This document shows, piece by piece, positions 54,606 through 63,371 of a stretch of DNA of 64,000 nt. A program made the position numbers and the translations under genes. Origin of the DNA: Gracilimonas sp040904925 (GTDB taxonomy: Bacteria; Bacteroidota; Rhodothermia; Balneolales; Balneolaceae); NCBI GenBank assembly GCA_040904925.1, contig JBBDSP010000025.1, positions 62,001-126,000 of the forward strand, read 5' to 3'. Numbering within the stretch: the first letter of the stretch is position 1; every line of letters begins with the position of its first letter. The notes beneath the pieces were generated by a model, which saw only the letters and a list, made by a program, of their open reading frames with translations, was not told the DNA's origin and searched no databases.

Positions 54606-55283
54606 TTAAAAGTCTATACTTTCTTGTTGAATAAATTTCATATCCGGCAAGACTATGGCTGTTAACACTCCATAGCCTTTTTTCTTATAAACGCAGCCGG
54701 TATCAATACCGATCATATTCTTTTCTACAATGGGTTCCGGTACCGGAGTGTGACCAAATACCACCGTCTTCTCCCAGTAGTTTTTCGAGGAATACACGTG
54801 ATCCCTCTGCCATAAAAACTGACTTCGCTCATACTCACTTTCCAGGTTTTCCCGGATCGTCATATCAGGAGAAATACCGCCATGTACAAAAAAATAGTTC
54901 TCGGTTTCCCAGTATAATATGGTATTCTTAAAAAACTCATAATGAGACTGAGGAAGGTTAAAATTCCCCGGCTCTGAGTCATAATTTCTAAGCGTAGTGT
55001 TTCCGCCATTGCTTAGCCAGAGATTCCATTCATTCTTCTCATAGGCATCCAGCAGCATTTCATCGTGATTTCCTCTTAAGAAAATGCATGTATGATCTTC
55101 CTCAAATTTGATCAGATCTTCCACCACTTTCCTGGAATCCGGACCTCTATCGGTATAATCACCCAGGAATACATAGATGGGATCACTACCATACTGTCCA
55201 TCCAGTTTTTCAAGCAGCGCTTTACTGGATTTCGCGCATCCATGGATATCACCGATCGAAATTATTTGTTCATTATCAGACAT
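54606..55283 (-). CDS. PPP-type metallophosphoesterase
   Basis: A 225-residue phosphatase of the PPP/calcineurin-like superfamily, similar to bacterial PrpA/PP1-like enzymes. Metal motifs are SIGDIHGCAKS (GDxHG), FLGDYTDRGPDS (GDxxDRG) and FLRGNHDEML (GNHE/D), then FVHGGISPDM and VFGHTPVPEP. It could be a serine/threonine phosphatase or diadenosine tetraphosphatase; the sequence does not decide. Its start codon overlaps the nusB stop by 1 bp, so the two are coupled. Confidence 0.9.
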   Translation of the reverse strand: MSDNEQIISIGDIHGCAKSSKALLEKLDGQYGSDPIYVFLGDYTDRGPDSRKVVEDLIKFEEDHTCIFLRGNHDEMLLDAYEKNEWNLWLSNGGNTTLRNYDSEPGNFNLPQSHYEFFKNTILYWETENYFFVHGGISPDMTIRENLESEYERSQFLWQRDHVYSSKNYWEKTVVFGHTPVPEPIVEKNMIGIDTGCVYKKKGYGVLTAIVLPDMKFIQQESIDF

Positions 55284-55750
55284 TAGTTACCAAGAGATTG
55301 TTGAATCAGTCCTCGTCCTTTTTTAGTAATACGTCCTGATTCATTCAAATCGTTCAAAGCCGCATCAAGTATTCCATTTATGAATCTACCGGATTTTGCG
55401 GTCGAGTATCTCTTGGCTATTTCAATGGCCTCATTAATACTCACCTTCGTTGGAATCTCTTCGAAATAGATAAACTCACATATCGCCATTTTCAGTACTA
55501 ACCGATCGATAAGCGCAAGGCGATGAATGTCCCAGTTCTTGATGTGCTTAGAAATAACTTCATCAAGCTCGTCTTCATGATCAACCGTATTGAAGAATAA
55601 CTTTTCTGCAAAGCGACGAAGATCTTTTTCTTTAGCGAAGTCTGCTTTTTTAATAATACTGTCAGCAATATGCTGGGTAGAATCCTTGCTGAGCTGGAGT
55701 GCGTAAATTGCTTTGAGAACAGTTTCTCGTACTTGTCTGCGGTTTATCAT
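55283..55750 (-). CDS. nusB: Transcription antitermination factor NusB
   Basis: A 155-residue NusB. It starts INRRQVRETVLKAIYALQLS, and the conserved core IHRLALIDRLVLKMAICEFI plus IPTKVSINEAIEIAKRYST and SGRFINGILDA are present. It binds boxA RNA with S10 (NusE) to prevent Rho termination in rRNA operons. The C-terminus extends slightly past the conserved region (RITKKGRGLIQQSLGN). First of the nusB-phosphatase-ychF group. Confidence 0.95.
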   Translation of the reverse strand: MINRRQVRETVLKAIYALQLSKDSTQHIADSIIKKADFAKEKDLRRFAEKLFFNTVDHEDELDEVISKHIKNWDIHRLALIDRLVLKMAICEFIYFEEIPTKVSINEAIEIAKRYSTAKSGRFINGILDAALNDLNESGRITKKGRGLIQQSLGN

Positions 55751-55834
55751 GCCAAATAACTAAATCTTAATGAGCGCCAAATATACGGCATTGCCCATAC
55801 AATTGTATAGTAGGTTGGCGGGATTTTTTTAAAT

Positions 55835-55915
55835 CGCAATTCGGTCCGTCGTCCATCGCATTTCTTGCTTGTGTATGATATGCGATGAACCGATGTTCGA
55901 AAGACCGATGGACGA
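55835..55915. repeat. Dyad repeat left of the four-helix-bundle gene
   Basis: Starts CGCAATTCGGTCCGTCGTCC, has the pair CATCGCAT...ATGCGATG around an AT-rich loop, contains AACCGATGTTCGA and ends CGATGGACGA. It is nearly the same as 56384-56470. Confidence 0.8.
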
Positions 55916-55982
55916 ATTTTTTGTAAGGAATTGGATTTATATCGCTCTTACTACATAGAATTCTAACAAAAATTTAAAGATC

Positions 55983-56351
55983 ATGAATAAAATAGAATTA
56001 GAAGAACGACTGGTACTATTCGCTGTAACAACCATTGAGATCATCAACGAATTACCTTCATCAAAAGCAGGAAAGCATATTTCAGGTCAGTTGCTAAGAT
56101 CCGGAACTTCCCCGGCACTTAACTACGCAGAATCAAGAAGTGCCGAGTCTTTGAAAGATTTTATTCACAAACTTCAAATTGTTTTAAAAGAATTGCGTGA
56201 ATCACATGTATGCATGAGAATAATCCATAAATCGAAGCTTCATAAAAATGAAAGTAAGATAATCACCGCTCTTAAGGAATGTGATGAGCTGATCTCAATA
56301 TTTGTGAAAAGCGTTCAGACTGCTAACAAGCGAAAGCTGAATCAAAAGTAA
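55983..56351 (+). CDS. Four-helix-bundle protein (23S rRNA intervening-sequence / S23 type)
   Basis: A 122-residue S23-family protein (the group first found inside 23S rRNA intervening sequences and related to the DGR accessory protein Avd). Helix 1 is EERLVLFAVTTIEIINELP, then SKAGKHISGQLLRSGTSPAL with the signature NYAESRSAESLKDFIHKLQI, and VLKELRESHVCMRII completes the core. It forms homopentamer-like helical barrels in known relatives; the function is unclear. It is not inside an rRNA gene here, and no reverse transcriptase is near. Nearly identical dyad repeats sit on both sides. Confidence 0.88.
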   Translation: MNKIELEERLVLFAVTTIEIINELPSSKAGKHISGQLLRSGTSPALNYAESRSAESLKDFIHKLQIVLKELRESHVCMRIIHKSKLHKNESKIITALKECDELISIFVKSVQTANKRKLNQK

Positions 56352-56383
56352 GCTGTGTTCTTGAGTTAGTTTTTTTACCAATT

Positions 56384-56470
56384 CGCAATTCGATCCATCG
56401 GTCCATCGTCCATCGCATTTTATTTAAGGCTGAAATGCGATGAACCGATGTTCGATAGATCGATGGACGA
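56384..56470. repeat. Dyad repeat right of the four-helix-bundle gene
   Basis: The counterpart of 55835-55915 in the same orientation: CGCAATTCGATCCATCGGTC, GTCCATCGCAT...ATGCGATGAACCGATGTTCG and CGATGGACGA. It lies 33 bp after the stop codon. Confidence 0.8.
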
Positions 56471-56551
56471 TCTGCTTAAAATTGTTAAAACTTACTTTGT
56501 AATACTCCGGAAAAGGTGCCTATATTTGGAGCCGTTTATTTAACGATTTAT

Positions 56552-56625
56552 GCGTCCTTAGCTCAGTTGGTTAGAGCGTTGCATTGACATTGCAGAGGTC
56601 ACTGGTTCGAATCCAGTAGGACGCA
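56552..56625 (+). tRNA. tRNA-Val (GAC)
   Basis: A 74-base cloverleaf. The acceptor stem GCGTCCT/AGGACGC is followed by discriminator A. The D arm is GCTC-AGTTGGTTA-GAGC, the anticodon stem TTGCA/TGCAG with loop TTGACAT (anticodon GAC), and the T arm ACTGG-TTCGAAT-CCAGT. CCA is not encoded. It reads GUC and GUU. Confidence 0.95.
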
Positions 56626-56650
56626 CATTAAATGCCTTTCTCTCGTTCCA

Positions 56651-58789
56651 TCACGCTTCAACAGTATTATTGAGCTCTTCTTCTGACTCTTTCTTCTCAA
56701 ACTCAAATTCAAAAACAGCACCGCTTTCATTACCAAAATTGAAGTTGGCATCCAGTTGCTTGGCAAGAGTCTTGATCAGTGTCATACCCATAGATTTGTT
56801 GATATCAACCTCTGAGTTTTCAGGCAAGCCAATTCCGTTGTCCTGAATTTTTAAAAACAGCCTGTCACAGTTCTGGGACAAACATACCCTGATGCACCCT
56901 TTCTTTCTATCCTCAAAAGCATGCTTAAAACTATTGCTTAAAATTTCATTTAGTAAGAGTCCACAAGGAATAGCCTGAGTAATAGGGAGCTTTATAGAAT
57001 CTATATTCAGTTCTATATTAACCTTTGTATCTGCTTGACTCATGGTTTTATGGATAACCTCTGCTAATTCATTAAAGTATTGGTTGATATCCACTTCAGA
57101 AAAATCCTCACTCTTATATAGTTTTTCATGAACCATAGCAATGGAATTCACCCGCATCTGGCTGTCCTTTAAGATACGTTTCGCGCTTTCGCTTTCTGCA
57201 GAAAATGATTGGAGTTCCAGCAATCCGGTGATAACAGCCAGGTTATTTTTTACCCGGTGATGGATCTCAGCAAGCATCATTTCCTTTTCTCTCAATGATT
57301 TCCGAACCTGCTCTTCTGCATTCCTGCGGTCCGTTATATCTACATATATTCCATAAATACCTACAATACTCTTCCCTACAACAACAGGAACAGCATATAT
57401 TATCACATCTACTATACTGCCATCTTTCCGAACACGGCGTTCGGTTACTTGTTTTACCCGTTCACTTTCGCTCAGTCGCATGGCATCCTCATGGCCTTGC
57501 TCCGGTACTATCAAGTTATCCAGTTCCAGACCTTTCAGCTCATTTTCCCGATATCCAAAAAGTTGTTCGAATCCGTCATTCACCATTTCTACTTCGTGAT
57601 GCTCGTTCAGCAAAGCGATACCAATGGGCGAAGAATTAAATAACTTACTGAATAGCCCCTCTCTGTGTTTTAGTGCTTCTTCAGACTCACGCCTATCCGA
57701 AATGTCCCGTTCAATTACGATCAGTACATCTTCCCCAAAATAATTTCCTGTATTAACTAAAAATTCAGTTGGAAATATTTCGCCGTTCTTTTTTCGTCCC
57801 CATCCCTCATATTTACCGGGCTTACCGCTATGTGCCAGTTTTATTATTTCCTGAATACGCTCTTCATCATATTTTCCCGGGGCTGCTAAGATCTTGTTAT
57901 GCTTACCGACTACTTCTTTTCGTTTGAATCCAAATGTTTGTTCCAGCCCGTTATTTACTTCAATAATGATCCCGTCCTTATCTAACATATAAATGGCATC
58001 ACTGATCGAATTAAAGAGATCCTGATAACTCATCATACCGCGTTTGGCATCATTCAAAGCCTCTTCCCGGTCAGTCACATCATGAGTTAAAGAATAAATA
58101 GCTACCACTTCGCCTGAGTCATCATAGAGCAAAGAATTGTACCATTCACAATAAATTACTTTTCCCTCTTTGGTAATATTCCGATGGATAAGAGATACAT
58201 CCTGCTTTCCGTTCTCATAGGCTTCTTCGATCTTTTTCCGTACGTGCTCAAGGTCATCTTCATGAATGAACTTCTGCAGTAAACGATCCTCCCTTATCGC
58301 TTCCTCCTCGGTATAGCCAAAGATTTGTTCCGCTTTTTCAGACCATCTTATGATCCGGAGTAAAGGATCCCACTCAATTTCAGCTAGTGGAAAATTATTA
58401 AGGCTTAGCTGACTTGAAAGCAATTTATGCTTCGGCGCCCTACCCTCAATGAGGCCGGATACATTATGTGCGATCACAAGTTTTGCGGGGCGTCCTTTGT
58501 AGTTGATCAGTTGAGCTGAAAGCTGGAAAAAGATATCACTGTCATCCTTCTTCTTAAAAAGCCAAACATTCTGAATATTACCGGAAATAGCTTTGCTTAA
58601 TTCCTTTTGCAGTTCCTGAAAGGTTTTCCTGGAACCGAGATCAATGATCCTTTTCTTACGGAATTTTCTCTTTGAATAGCCTAATATTTCAGAAGCTGCG
58701 TTATTCGCATCTAAGATCTTCAATGACGCCTGCTCACACACAAACATAGGTTGTGCATCAAAGAAGCTTTCTTCAGGGGTAAACTTCAT
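56651..58789 (-). CDS. Multi-PAS sensor histidine kinase (HisKA_2 type)
   Basis: A 712-residue cytoplasmic sensor kinase without membrane helices. Four PAS domains are visible (about 10-125, 130-245, 255-370 and 378-490); several show PAC-type endings such as IERDISDRRESEEAL and GIYVDITDRRNAEEQ. The HisKA_2 phosphoacceptor is EIHHRVKNNLAVITGLLELQ (about residues 502-521). The ATPase domain has the N-box LNEILSNSFKHAFED and G-box QDNGIGLPEN, ending GAVFEFEFEKK. It probably senses redox or small ligands and passes phosphate to an unlinked response regulator, as none is adjacent. Confidence 0.93.
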   Translation of the reverse strand: MKFTPEESFFDAQPMFVCEQASLKILDANNAASEILGYSKRKFRKKRIIDLGSRKTFQELQKELSKAISGNIQNVWLFKKKDDSDIFFQLSAQLINYKGRPAKLVIAHNVSGLIEGRAPKHKLLSSQLSLNNFPLAEIEWDPLLRIIRWSEKAEQIFGYTEEEAIREDRLLQKFIHEDDLEHVRKKIEEAYENGKQDVSLIHRNITKEGKVIYCEWYNSLLYDDSGEVVAIYSLTHDVTDREEALNDAKRGMMSYQDLFNSISDAIYMLDKDGIIIEVNNGLEQTFGFKRKEVVGKHNKILAAPGKYDEERIQEIIKLAHSGKPGKYEGWGRKKNGEIFPTEFLVNTGNYFGEDVLIVIERDISDRRESEEALKHREGLFSKLFNSSPIGIALLNEHHEVEMVNDGFEQLFGYRENELKGLELDNLIVPEQGHEDAMRLSESERVKQVTERRVRKDGSIVDVIIYAVPVVVGKSIVGIYGIYVDITDRRNAEEQVRKSLREKEMMLAEIHHRVKNNLAVITGLLELQSFSAESESAKRILKDSQMRVNSIAMVHEKLYKSEDFSEVDINQYFNELAEVIHKTMSQADTKVNIELNIDSIKLPITQAIPCGLLLNEILSNSFKHAFEDRKKGCIRVCLSQNCDRLFLKIQDNGIGLPENSEVDINKSMGMTLIKTLAKQLDANFNFGNESGAVFEFEFEKKESEEELNNTVEA

Positions 58790-58948
58790 TTAGTAAAAAG
58801 ATGATTAATTCATTGCCGAACGAATATCCCATTTCTTATTCAGCAATTCCAATCCGGAATTTTAAAAAATATCGCAGGAATAAGCCTGTGTGTACATACT
58901 ATTTTTTTTATCTTTCAGGACTAACAAATTTTTGAGAATACAAACTGA

Positions 58949-60892
58949 ATGGCTGACCAAAAAATTACGCTTACTTTACCAGACGGAACAAAGAAAGAAT
59001 TTACATCGGGAGTTACCGGACTACAAGTAGCCCAATCAATTGCAGCCGGCTTAGCCCGTGCCGCACTAAGTGTTACAGTGAACGGTGATATCAATGACCT
59101 CGACAGACCTATCACTGAAGATGCTGATATTACTATAAATACCTGGGATAGTGAAGACGGAAAGTATACCTTTTGGCACTCCTCTGCTCACCTGTTGGCC
59201 GAAGCAATACAGGAACTTTATCCGGATGCAAAATTCGGAATCGGCCCTCCCATTGAAAGCGGCTTCTATTATGATATTGACTTTGGGGATGATCAGATCA
59301 CTCAGGAAGATCTAGAGAAGATCGAGCAAAAGTTCATTGAAATGGCTCGCAAGAAGTCTGAATTTGAACGCAGAGAAATCTCTAAAGATGAAGCACTCAG
59401 TTTTTATAAGGAGAAAGGCAATGAATATAAAGTTGACCTGATCCAGGACCTTGAAGACGGAACTATCACTTTTTATACTCAAGGTGATTTCACCGATCTT
59501 TGCCGTGGTCCGCATATTCCCAATACCGGAGATGTGAAAGCAGTGAAACTAACCAGCCTTGCCGGAGCTTATTGGCGAGGAGATTCTGACAGCAAACAAC
59601 TTACCCGTATTTACGGAATCAGTTTTCCTAAACAGAAAATGCTGGAAGAACATCTTCACCGAATTGAAGAAGCCAAGAAGAGAGATCACCGCAAGCTTGG
59701 GAAAGAACTTGGCATTTATATGATCGATAACATGGTTGGCAGTGGCTTACCCATGTGGCTTCCAAACGGAACGGTATTACGGCGAACACTCGAAGCCTTT
59801 TTGCGGGATGAACAAAAGAAGCGCGGTTATAAAGAAGTCATCACTCCACATATTGCTAATATTGAACTGTACAAAACTTCCGGTCACTATCCATATTATC
59901 AGGCTTCACAATACAATCCCATGCAGGTAGATGACGAGGAGTATATGCTGAAGCCGATGAACTGCCCGCATCACCATCGTATCTATTCCAATGACCTACG
60001 CAGCTATCGCGACCTCCCGCTACGGCTTGCGGAATTCGGTTCAGTGTACCGATATGAGCAATCAGGTGAATTAAGCGGACTTTCCAGAGTTAGAGGATTT
60101 ACTCAGGATGACGCTCACATCTATTGCACGCACGACCAGCTGAAGCAGGAGATCAAGAATACCATTGAATTGACGCAGCTTGTTTTCAGCACCTTCGGGA
60201 TGCCGGTAGATATCCGACTCTCTTATCGTGATGATAATGACAAGAAGTATGGCGGTAATAATGAATATTGGGAACGTGCTCAAAAGGAGATTAAAGAAGT
60301 AGCTGATGAAATGGAGCTGGATTATAAGATCGCTCCCGGTGAGGCCAGTTTCTATGGACCGAAAATCGATTTCATCATTCGTGATGCCATTGGCAGAAAA
60401 TGGCAGCTTGGAACCGTTCAGGTTGATTATGTGATGCCCGAACGTTTCGACCTTACCTACGTGGGTTCCGATAATGAGAAACACCGGCCGGTAATTATTC
60501 ACCGCGCCCCATTTGGATCTATGGAACGGTTTACCAGTATTTTGATCGAACATTTTGCCGGCGATTTCCCACTGTGGTTATCCCCTGAACAGGTTAAAAT
60601 ACTGCCGATCAGTGATGATCAAATTCCATATGCAAAAGAAATTGAAACTGCGTTGCTGAACATAGGTGTTCGGGTTTCTGTTGACGAACGCAGTGAGCAG
60701 ATCGGAGGAAAGATCCGTGATGCTGAAACGAGCAAGACTCCTTATATGTTAATAGTAGGAGCTAAAGAAGTTGAAGAAAATACAGTTTCTGTTCGTCGTC
60801 ATAAGAAAGGCGATATTGGAACTTTCAAATTTTCTGATTTTCTTTCAGATATTAATGAAGAAATTAAAACAAAAACTTTACCTAAAGACTAA
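58949..60892 (+). CDS. thrS: Threonyl-tRNA synthetase
   Basis: A 647-residue class II synthetase. The TGS domain covers 1-65 (ITLTLPDGTKKEFTSGVTGL). The editing domain has HSSAHLLAEAIQELYPDAKF and CRGPHIPNTGDVKAVKLTSL. The catalytic domain has motif 2 RLAEFGSVYRYEQSGELSGL, RVRGFTQDDAHIYC and motif 3 HRAPFGSMERF. The anticodon-binding domain ends at about 640. All zinc ligands (Cys in MNCPHHH, and His) appear present. infC begins 17 bp after the stop, the classic thrS-infC-rpmI-rplT order. Confidence 0.98.
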   Translation: MADQKITLTLPDGTKKEFTSGVTGLQVAQSIAAGLARAALSVTVNGDINDLDRPITEDADITINTWDSEDGKYTFWHSSAHLLAEAIQELYPDAKFGIGPPIESGFYYDIDFGDDQITQEDLEKIEQKFIEMARKKSEFERREISKDEALSFYKEKGNEYKVDLIQDLEDGTITFYTQGDFTDLCRGPHIPNTGDVKAVKLTSLAGAYWRGDSDSKQLTRIYGISFPKQKMLEEHLHRIEEAKKRDHRKLGKELGIYMIDNMVGSGLPMWLPNGTVLRRTLEAFLRDEQKKRGYKEVITPHIANIELYKTSGHYPYYQASQYNPMQVDDEEYMLKPMNCPHHHRIYSNDLRSYRDLPLRLAEFGSVYRYEQSGELSGLSRVRGFTQDDAHIYCTHDQLKQEIKNTIELTQLVFSTFGMPVDIRLSYRDDNDKKYGGNNEYWERAQKEIKEVADEMELDYKIAPGEASFYGPKIDFIIRDAIGRKWQLGTVQVDYVMPERFDLTYVGSDNEKHRPVIIHRAPFGSMERFTSILIEHFAGDFPLWLSPEQVKILPISDDQIPYAKEIETALLNIGVRVSVDERSEQIGGKIRDAETSKTPYMLIVGAKEVEENTVSVRRHKKGDIGTFKFSDFLSDINEEIKTKTLPKD

Positions 60893-60909
60893 CTAAAAAC
60901 GAGGTTACT

Positions 60910-61452
60910 ATCGCAAGAAGAAACTTTCAGAGACGACCAACAAATGATGATCGTCCTCGAATTAATGAAGAAATAAATGCAGCCAAAGTCCGGGTTATAA
61001 CTCCCGACGAAGAGCACGAGATAACTACATCTGAACGCGCACTGGAAATTGCAGCGCGTTATAATTTGGATCTCGTAGAAGTCGCCCCAAAAGCCAAGCC
61101 CCCGGTTTGCAAGATTATCGACTTCGGTAAATACATGTACGAGAAAAAGAAAAAAGAAAAGGAAGCCAAAAAGAAGCAGCACACAGTTTCAGTTAAAGAG
61201 CTTCGCTTCCGTCCGAACACAGATGATCATGATCTGGAATTTAAAACACGCCATGCAAGAGAATTTCTGGAAGGCGGAGACAAAGTAAAAGCTACCGTTC
61301 AGTTCCGCGGGCGTGATATGCTCTACACTGAAAAAGGTGAATTACTGCTTCTGCAGCTTGCTAAAGATTTATCTGACGTTGGAAAGATGGAATCCAAGCC
61401 TAATATGGAAGGCCGCCGAATGATCATGATGTTAACCCCTTCAAAAAGTTAA
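60910..61452 (+). CDS. infC: Translation initiation factor IF-3 (AUC start)
   Basis: A 180-residue IF-3. No ATG, GTG or TTG gives a full-length N-domain: the only one, TTG at 61066, would begin in the middle of it. ATC at 60910 is preceded by GAGG with a 5-bp gap and yields ARRNFQRRPTNDDRPRINEE, the normal N-terminus and length. The N-domain has ERALEIAARYNLDLVEVAPK and PPVCKIIDFGKYMYE, the lysine linker follows, and the C-domain has VKELRFRPNTDDHDLEFKTR. Rare start codons at infC are a known self-regulatory feature, since IF-3 discriminates against them. Confidence 0.93.
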   Translation: MARRNFQRRPTNDDRPRINEEINAAKVRVITPDEEHEITTSERALEIAARYNLDLVEVAPKAKPPVCKIIDFGKYMYEKKKKEKEAKKKQHTVSVKELRFRPNTDDHDLEFKTRHAREFLEGGDKVKATVQFRGRDMLYTEKGELLLLQLAKDLSDVGKMESKPNMEGRRMIMMLTPSKS

Positions 61453-61527
61453 TTCCTTCATTGCGTAGGGGTTTAAATCTCCCTATTTTATAAGTCTTTA
61501 AACTTTCACAAAAGTTGGTGGATTTCC

Positions 61528-61728
61528 ATGCCAAAAATGAAAAGTAACAGTGGGGCTAAAAAGCGTTTTAAGGTTACCGGTTCCGGTAAAATTAAAAGAA
61601 AGAAAGCTTTTAAGCGTCACATTTTGACTAAGAAAAGTAGTAAAACTAAGAGACAGCTTGGTAAAGACACATTGGTTGACAAAGCCGATGAAAAGTCGAT
61701 CAAGAAACAGCTCCCTTATAAATTTTAA
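61528..61728 (+). CDS. rpmI: Ribosomal protein L35
   Basis: A 66-residue bL35: PKMKSNSGAKKRFKVTGSGK, then KIKRKKAFKRHILTKKSSKT and a LPYKF C-terminus. It is very basic, part of the large ribosomal subunit. The 75-bp spacer after infC contains a small GTAGGG...CCCTA stem, but I see no convincing L20-type leader. rplT follows after 18 bp. Confidence 0.97.
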   Translation: MPKMKSNSGAKKRFKVTGSGKIKRKKAFKRHILTKKSSKTKRQLGKDTLVDKADEKSIKKQLPYKF

Positions 61729-61746
61729 TTCTAAAATAACGACAAA

Positions 61747-62094
61747 ATGCCACGTTCATTAAATCTTGTGGCTTCCCGTCGCCGTCGCAAAAAGATCATA
61801 GATCAAGCGAAAGGTTACTGGGGCAAGCGTAAGAACGTTTACACCATTTCGAAAAATGCGGTAGAAAAAGGTCTTTTGTACCAATATCGCGATCGTAAAA
61901 ATCGTAAACGTAATTTCCGTCGATTATGGATCACCCGCATCAATGCGGCAGCAAGACTAAACGGTACTACCTATTCCAAGCTCGTCCACGCGATGAAGCA
62001 AAAGGATATGCAGATCAACCGTAAGGTGCTTGCAGATCTTGCCGTCCACGATGCAGATACGTTTGCTGCTATTGTAAAGGAAGCCACTGCTTAA
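61747..62094 (+). CDS. rplT: Ribosomal protein L20
   Basis: A 115-residue bL20 starting PRSLNLVASRRRRKKIIDQA, with GYWGKRKNVYTISKNAVEKG, YRDRKNRKRNFRRLWITRIN and the C-terminal LADLAVHDADTFAAIVKEA. It organises 23S rRNA folding and often represses its own operon. A strong terminator follows at 62114. Confidence 0.98.
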   Translation: MPRSLNLVASRRRRKKIIDQAKGYWGKRKNVYTISKNAVEKGLLYQYRDRKNRKRNFRRLWITRINAAARLNGTTYSKLVHAMKQKDMQINRKVLADLAVHDADTFAAIVKEATA

Positions 62095-62113
62095 TTGCAT
62101 ATATTTATGATAT

Positions 62114-62153
62114 AAACCGGTAGATCTTTTTCATAAGGTTTACCGGTTTTTTT
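62114..62153 (+). terminator. Intrinsic terminator after rplT
   Basis: A 9-bp stem AAACCGGTA / TACCGGTTT with an 18-nt loop, followed by a T tract (62147-62153), 20 bp after the L20 stop codon. It ends the thrS-infC-rpmI-rplT operon. Confidence 0.85.
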
Positions 62154-62200
62154 ATTTTTGGGAATTATTAACTGTATCAATACTTATATACAGTTTGTTA

Positions 62201-62317
62201 GTTCCAACGCAGAACGTAGAAACCAGATGGGTTTATTTTTTTATTCCAACGCTTAGCGTAGGAATCCAAGTACCAGTAATAAATTTACACCTCGTTCCAC
62301 ACGCTCTGCGTTGGAAC
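62201..62317. repeat. 117-bp element with perfect 13-bp inverted ends
   Basis: GTTCCAACGCAGA at 62201-62213 and its exact complement at 62305-62317 bound a non-coding segment with an internal ATTCCAACGCTTAGCGTAGG. The GCTCCAACGCAGAGC-like core also occurs in family E (47691-47714, 49080-49103) and near 45384-45401. It sits between rplT's terminator and pheS, close to the pheS promoter. Confidence 0.75.
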
Positions 62318-62346
62318 GTATTTATAATTAATTAGAGAAGCATCAC

Positions 62347-63354
62347 ATGCTTGATGATATAAAAGCCTTAGAACAAGAAATTCAACAATTCGAAATATCG
62401 GATCAGGAACAGCTGGAAGCCTTCCGACTTGAGTTTTTATCGCGTAACGGGAAAGTGCAATCCATGTTCAAAAATATGGGCAGCGTACCTAAAGAAGAAC
62501 GTGCTGAAGTTGGAAAGGCAATGAATCAGGTTAAGATCCTGGCTGAATCCAAATTTGAGGACGCTAAAGCTTCACTCGAACAGAAAGTCAGCAAGAACTT
62601 CAGTGCCAAAGATGATATAACTTTAACCCCTCCTTCCTATCCGCTGGGGTCTCTTCATCCATTAACCCAGACCCTGGAAGAGATGAAATCCATATTCTAC
62701 CGACTTGGATTTACCATTGCAGACGGACCGGAGATCGAAGACGATTTTCACAACTTTACAGCTCTCAACTTTCCTCCAAATCACCCGGCCCGGGATGAAC
62801 AGGATACCTTCTTCATTCGCAAAAGTGATGATCCCGATGTACAAGATTTAGTTCTGAGAACACACACCTCTCCCGTTCAAATTCGACTGATGGAGAACAC
62901 AAAACCACCGATCCGCGCTATTATGCCGGGACGTGTGTATAGAAACGAAGCCGTTTCTCCTAAATCCTATTTCCTGTTTCACCAGGTTGAAGCTCTTTAT
63001 GTTGATGAGAATGTAAGTGTGGCTGATCTGAAAGAAACACTCATTACCTTTGCCAAGCTTATGTTTGGAACGGATGTTAAATACCGGCTCCGTCCGGGAT
63101 TCTTCCCGTTTACCGAACCAAGTTTAGAGATGGATGTTTGGTGGGGATCTGAAAAAGACGGGAAATGGCTGGAGATATTAGGTTCTGGCATGGTTGACCC
63201 CAACGTCTTTAAATCGGCAGGCGTTGACCCTGAAAAATATACCGGCTTTGCATGGGGTATGGGCGTTGAGCGAATCGCCATACTCCGTCACGGAATTGAT
63301 GACATCCGTACGTTCTATGAAAATGATATTCGCTTCCTCGAACAGTTTAACTAA
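62347..63354 (+). CDS. pheS: Phenylalanyl-tRNA synthetase alpha subunit
   Basis: A 335-residue class II synthetase alpha chain. The N-terminal coiled coil covers about 1-90. The catalytic core has HPLTQTLEEMKSIFYRLGFT, GPEIEDDFHNFTALNFPPNH, RTHTSPVQIRLM (motif 2 region), FHQVEALYVDENVS and GSGMVDPNVFKSAG, then motif 3 GFAWGMGVERIAILRHGI. It pairs with PheT, whose gene starts 17 bp downstream. ATG 62347 gives the normal length. Confidence 0.98.
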   Translation: MLDDIKALEQEIQQFEISDQEQLEAFRLEFLSRNGKVQSMFKNMGSVPKEERAEVGKAMNQVKILAESKFEDAKASLEQKVSKNFSAKDDITLTPPSYPLGSLHPLTQTLEEMKSIFYRLGFTIADGPEIEDDFHNFTALNFPPNHPARDEQDTFFIRKSDDPDVQDLVLRTHTSPVQIRLMENTKPPIRAIMPGRVYRNEAVSPKSYFLFHQVEALYVDENVSVADLKETLITFAKLMFGTDVKYRLRPGFFPFTEPSLEMDVWWGSEKDGKWLEILGSGMVDPNVFKSAGVDPEKYTGFAWGMGVERIAILRHGIDDIRTFYENDIRFLEQFN

Positions 63355-63371
63355 ATACCTCCCTTACTTTA

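Noticed and set aside
55983..56351. Diversity-generating retroelement, suggested by the Avd-like four-helix-bundle protein
   Set aside because: No reverse transcriptase, template repeat or variable-repeat target gene is present in the window; the flanking repeats are dyads.
58790..58948. T-box or other riboswitch upstream of thrS
   Set aside because: No T-box consensus or specifier stem is seen, and T-boxes are not expected in this phylum.
61066..61452. TTG start for infC
   Set aside because: It would remove about 50 residues of the conserved N-domain; ATC with a Shine-Dalgarno gives full length.
61453..61527. L20-type ribosomal leader upstream of rpmI
   Set aside because: Only a 5-bp stem is visible, with no recognisable L20 binding fold.
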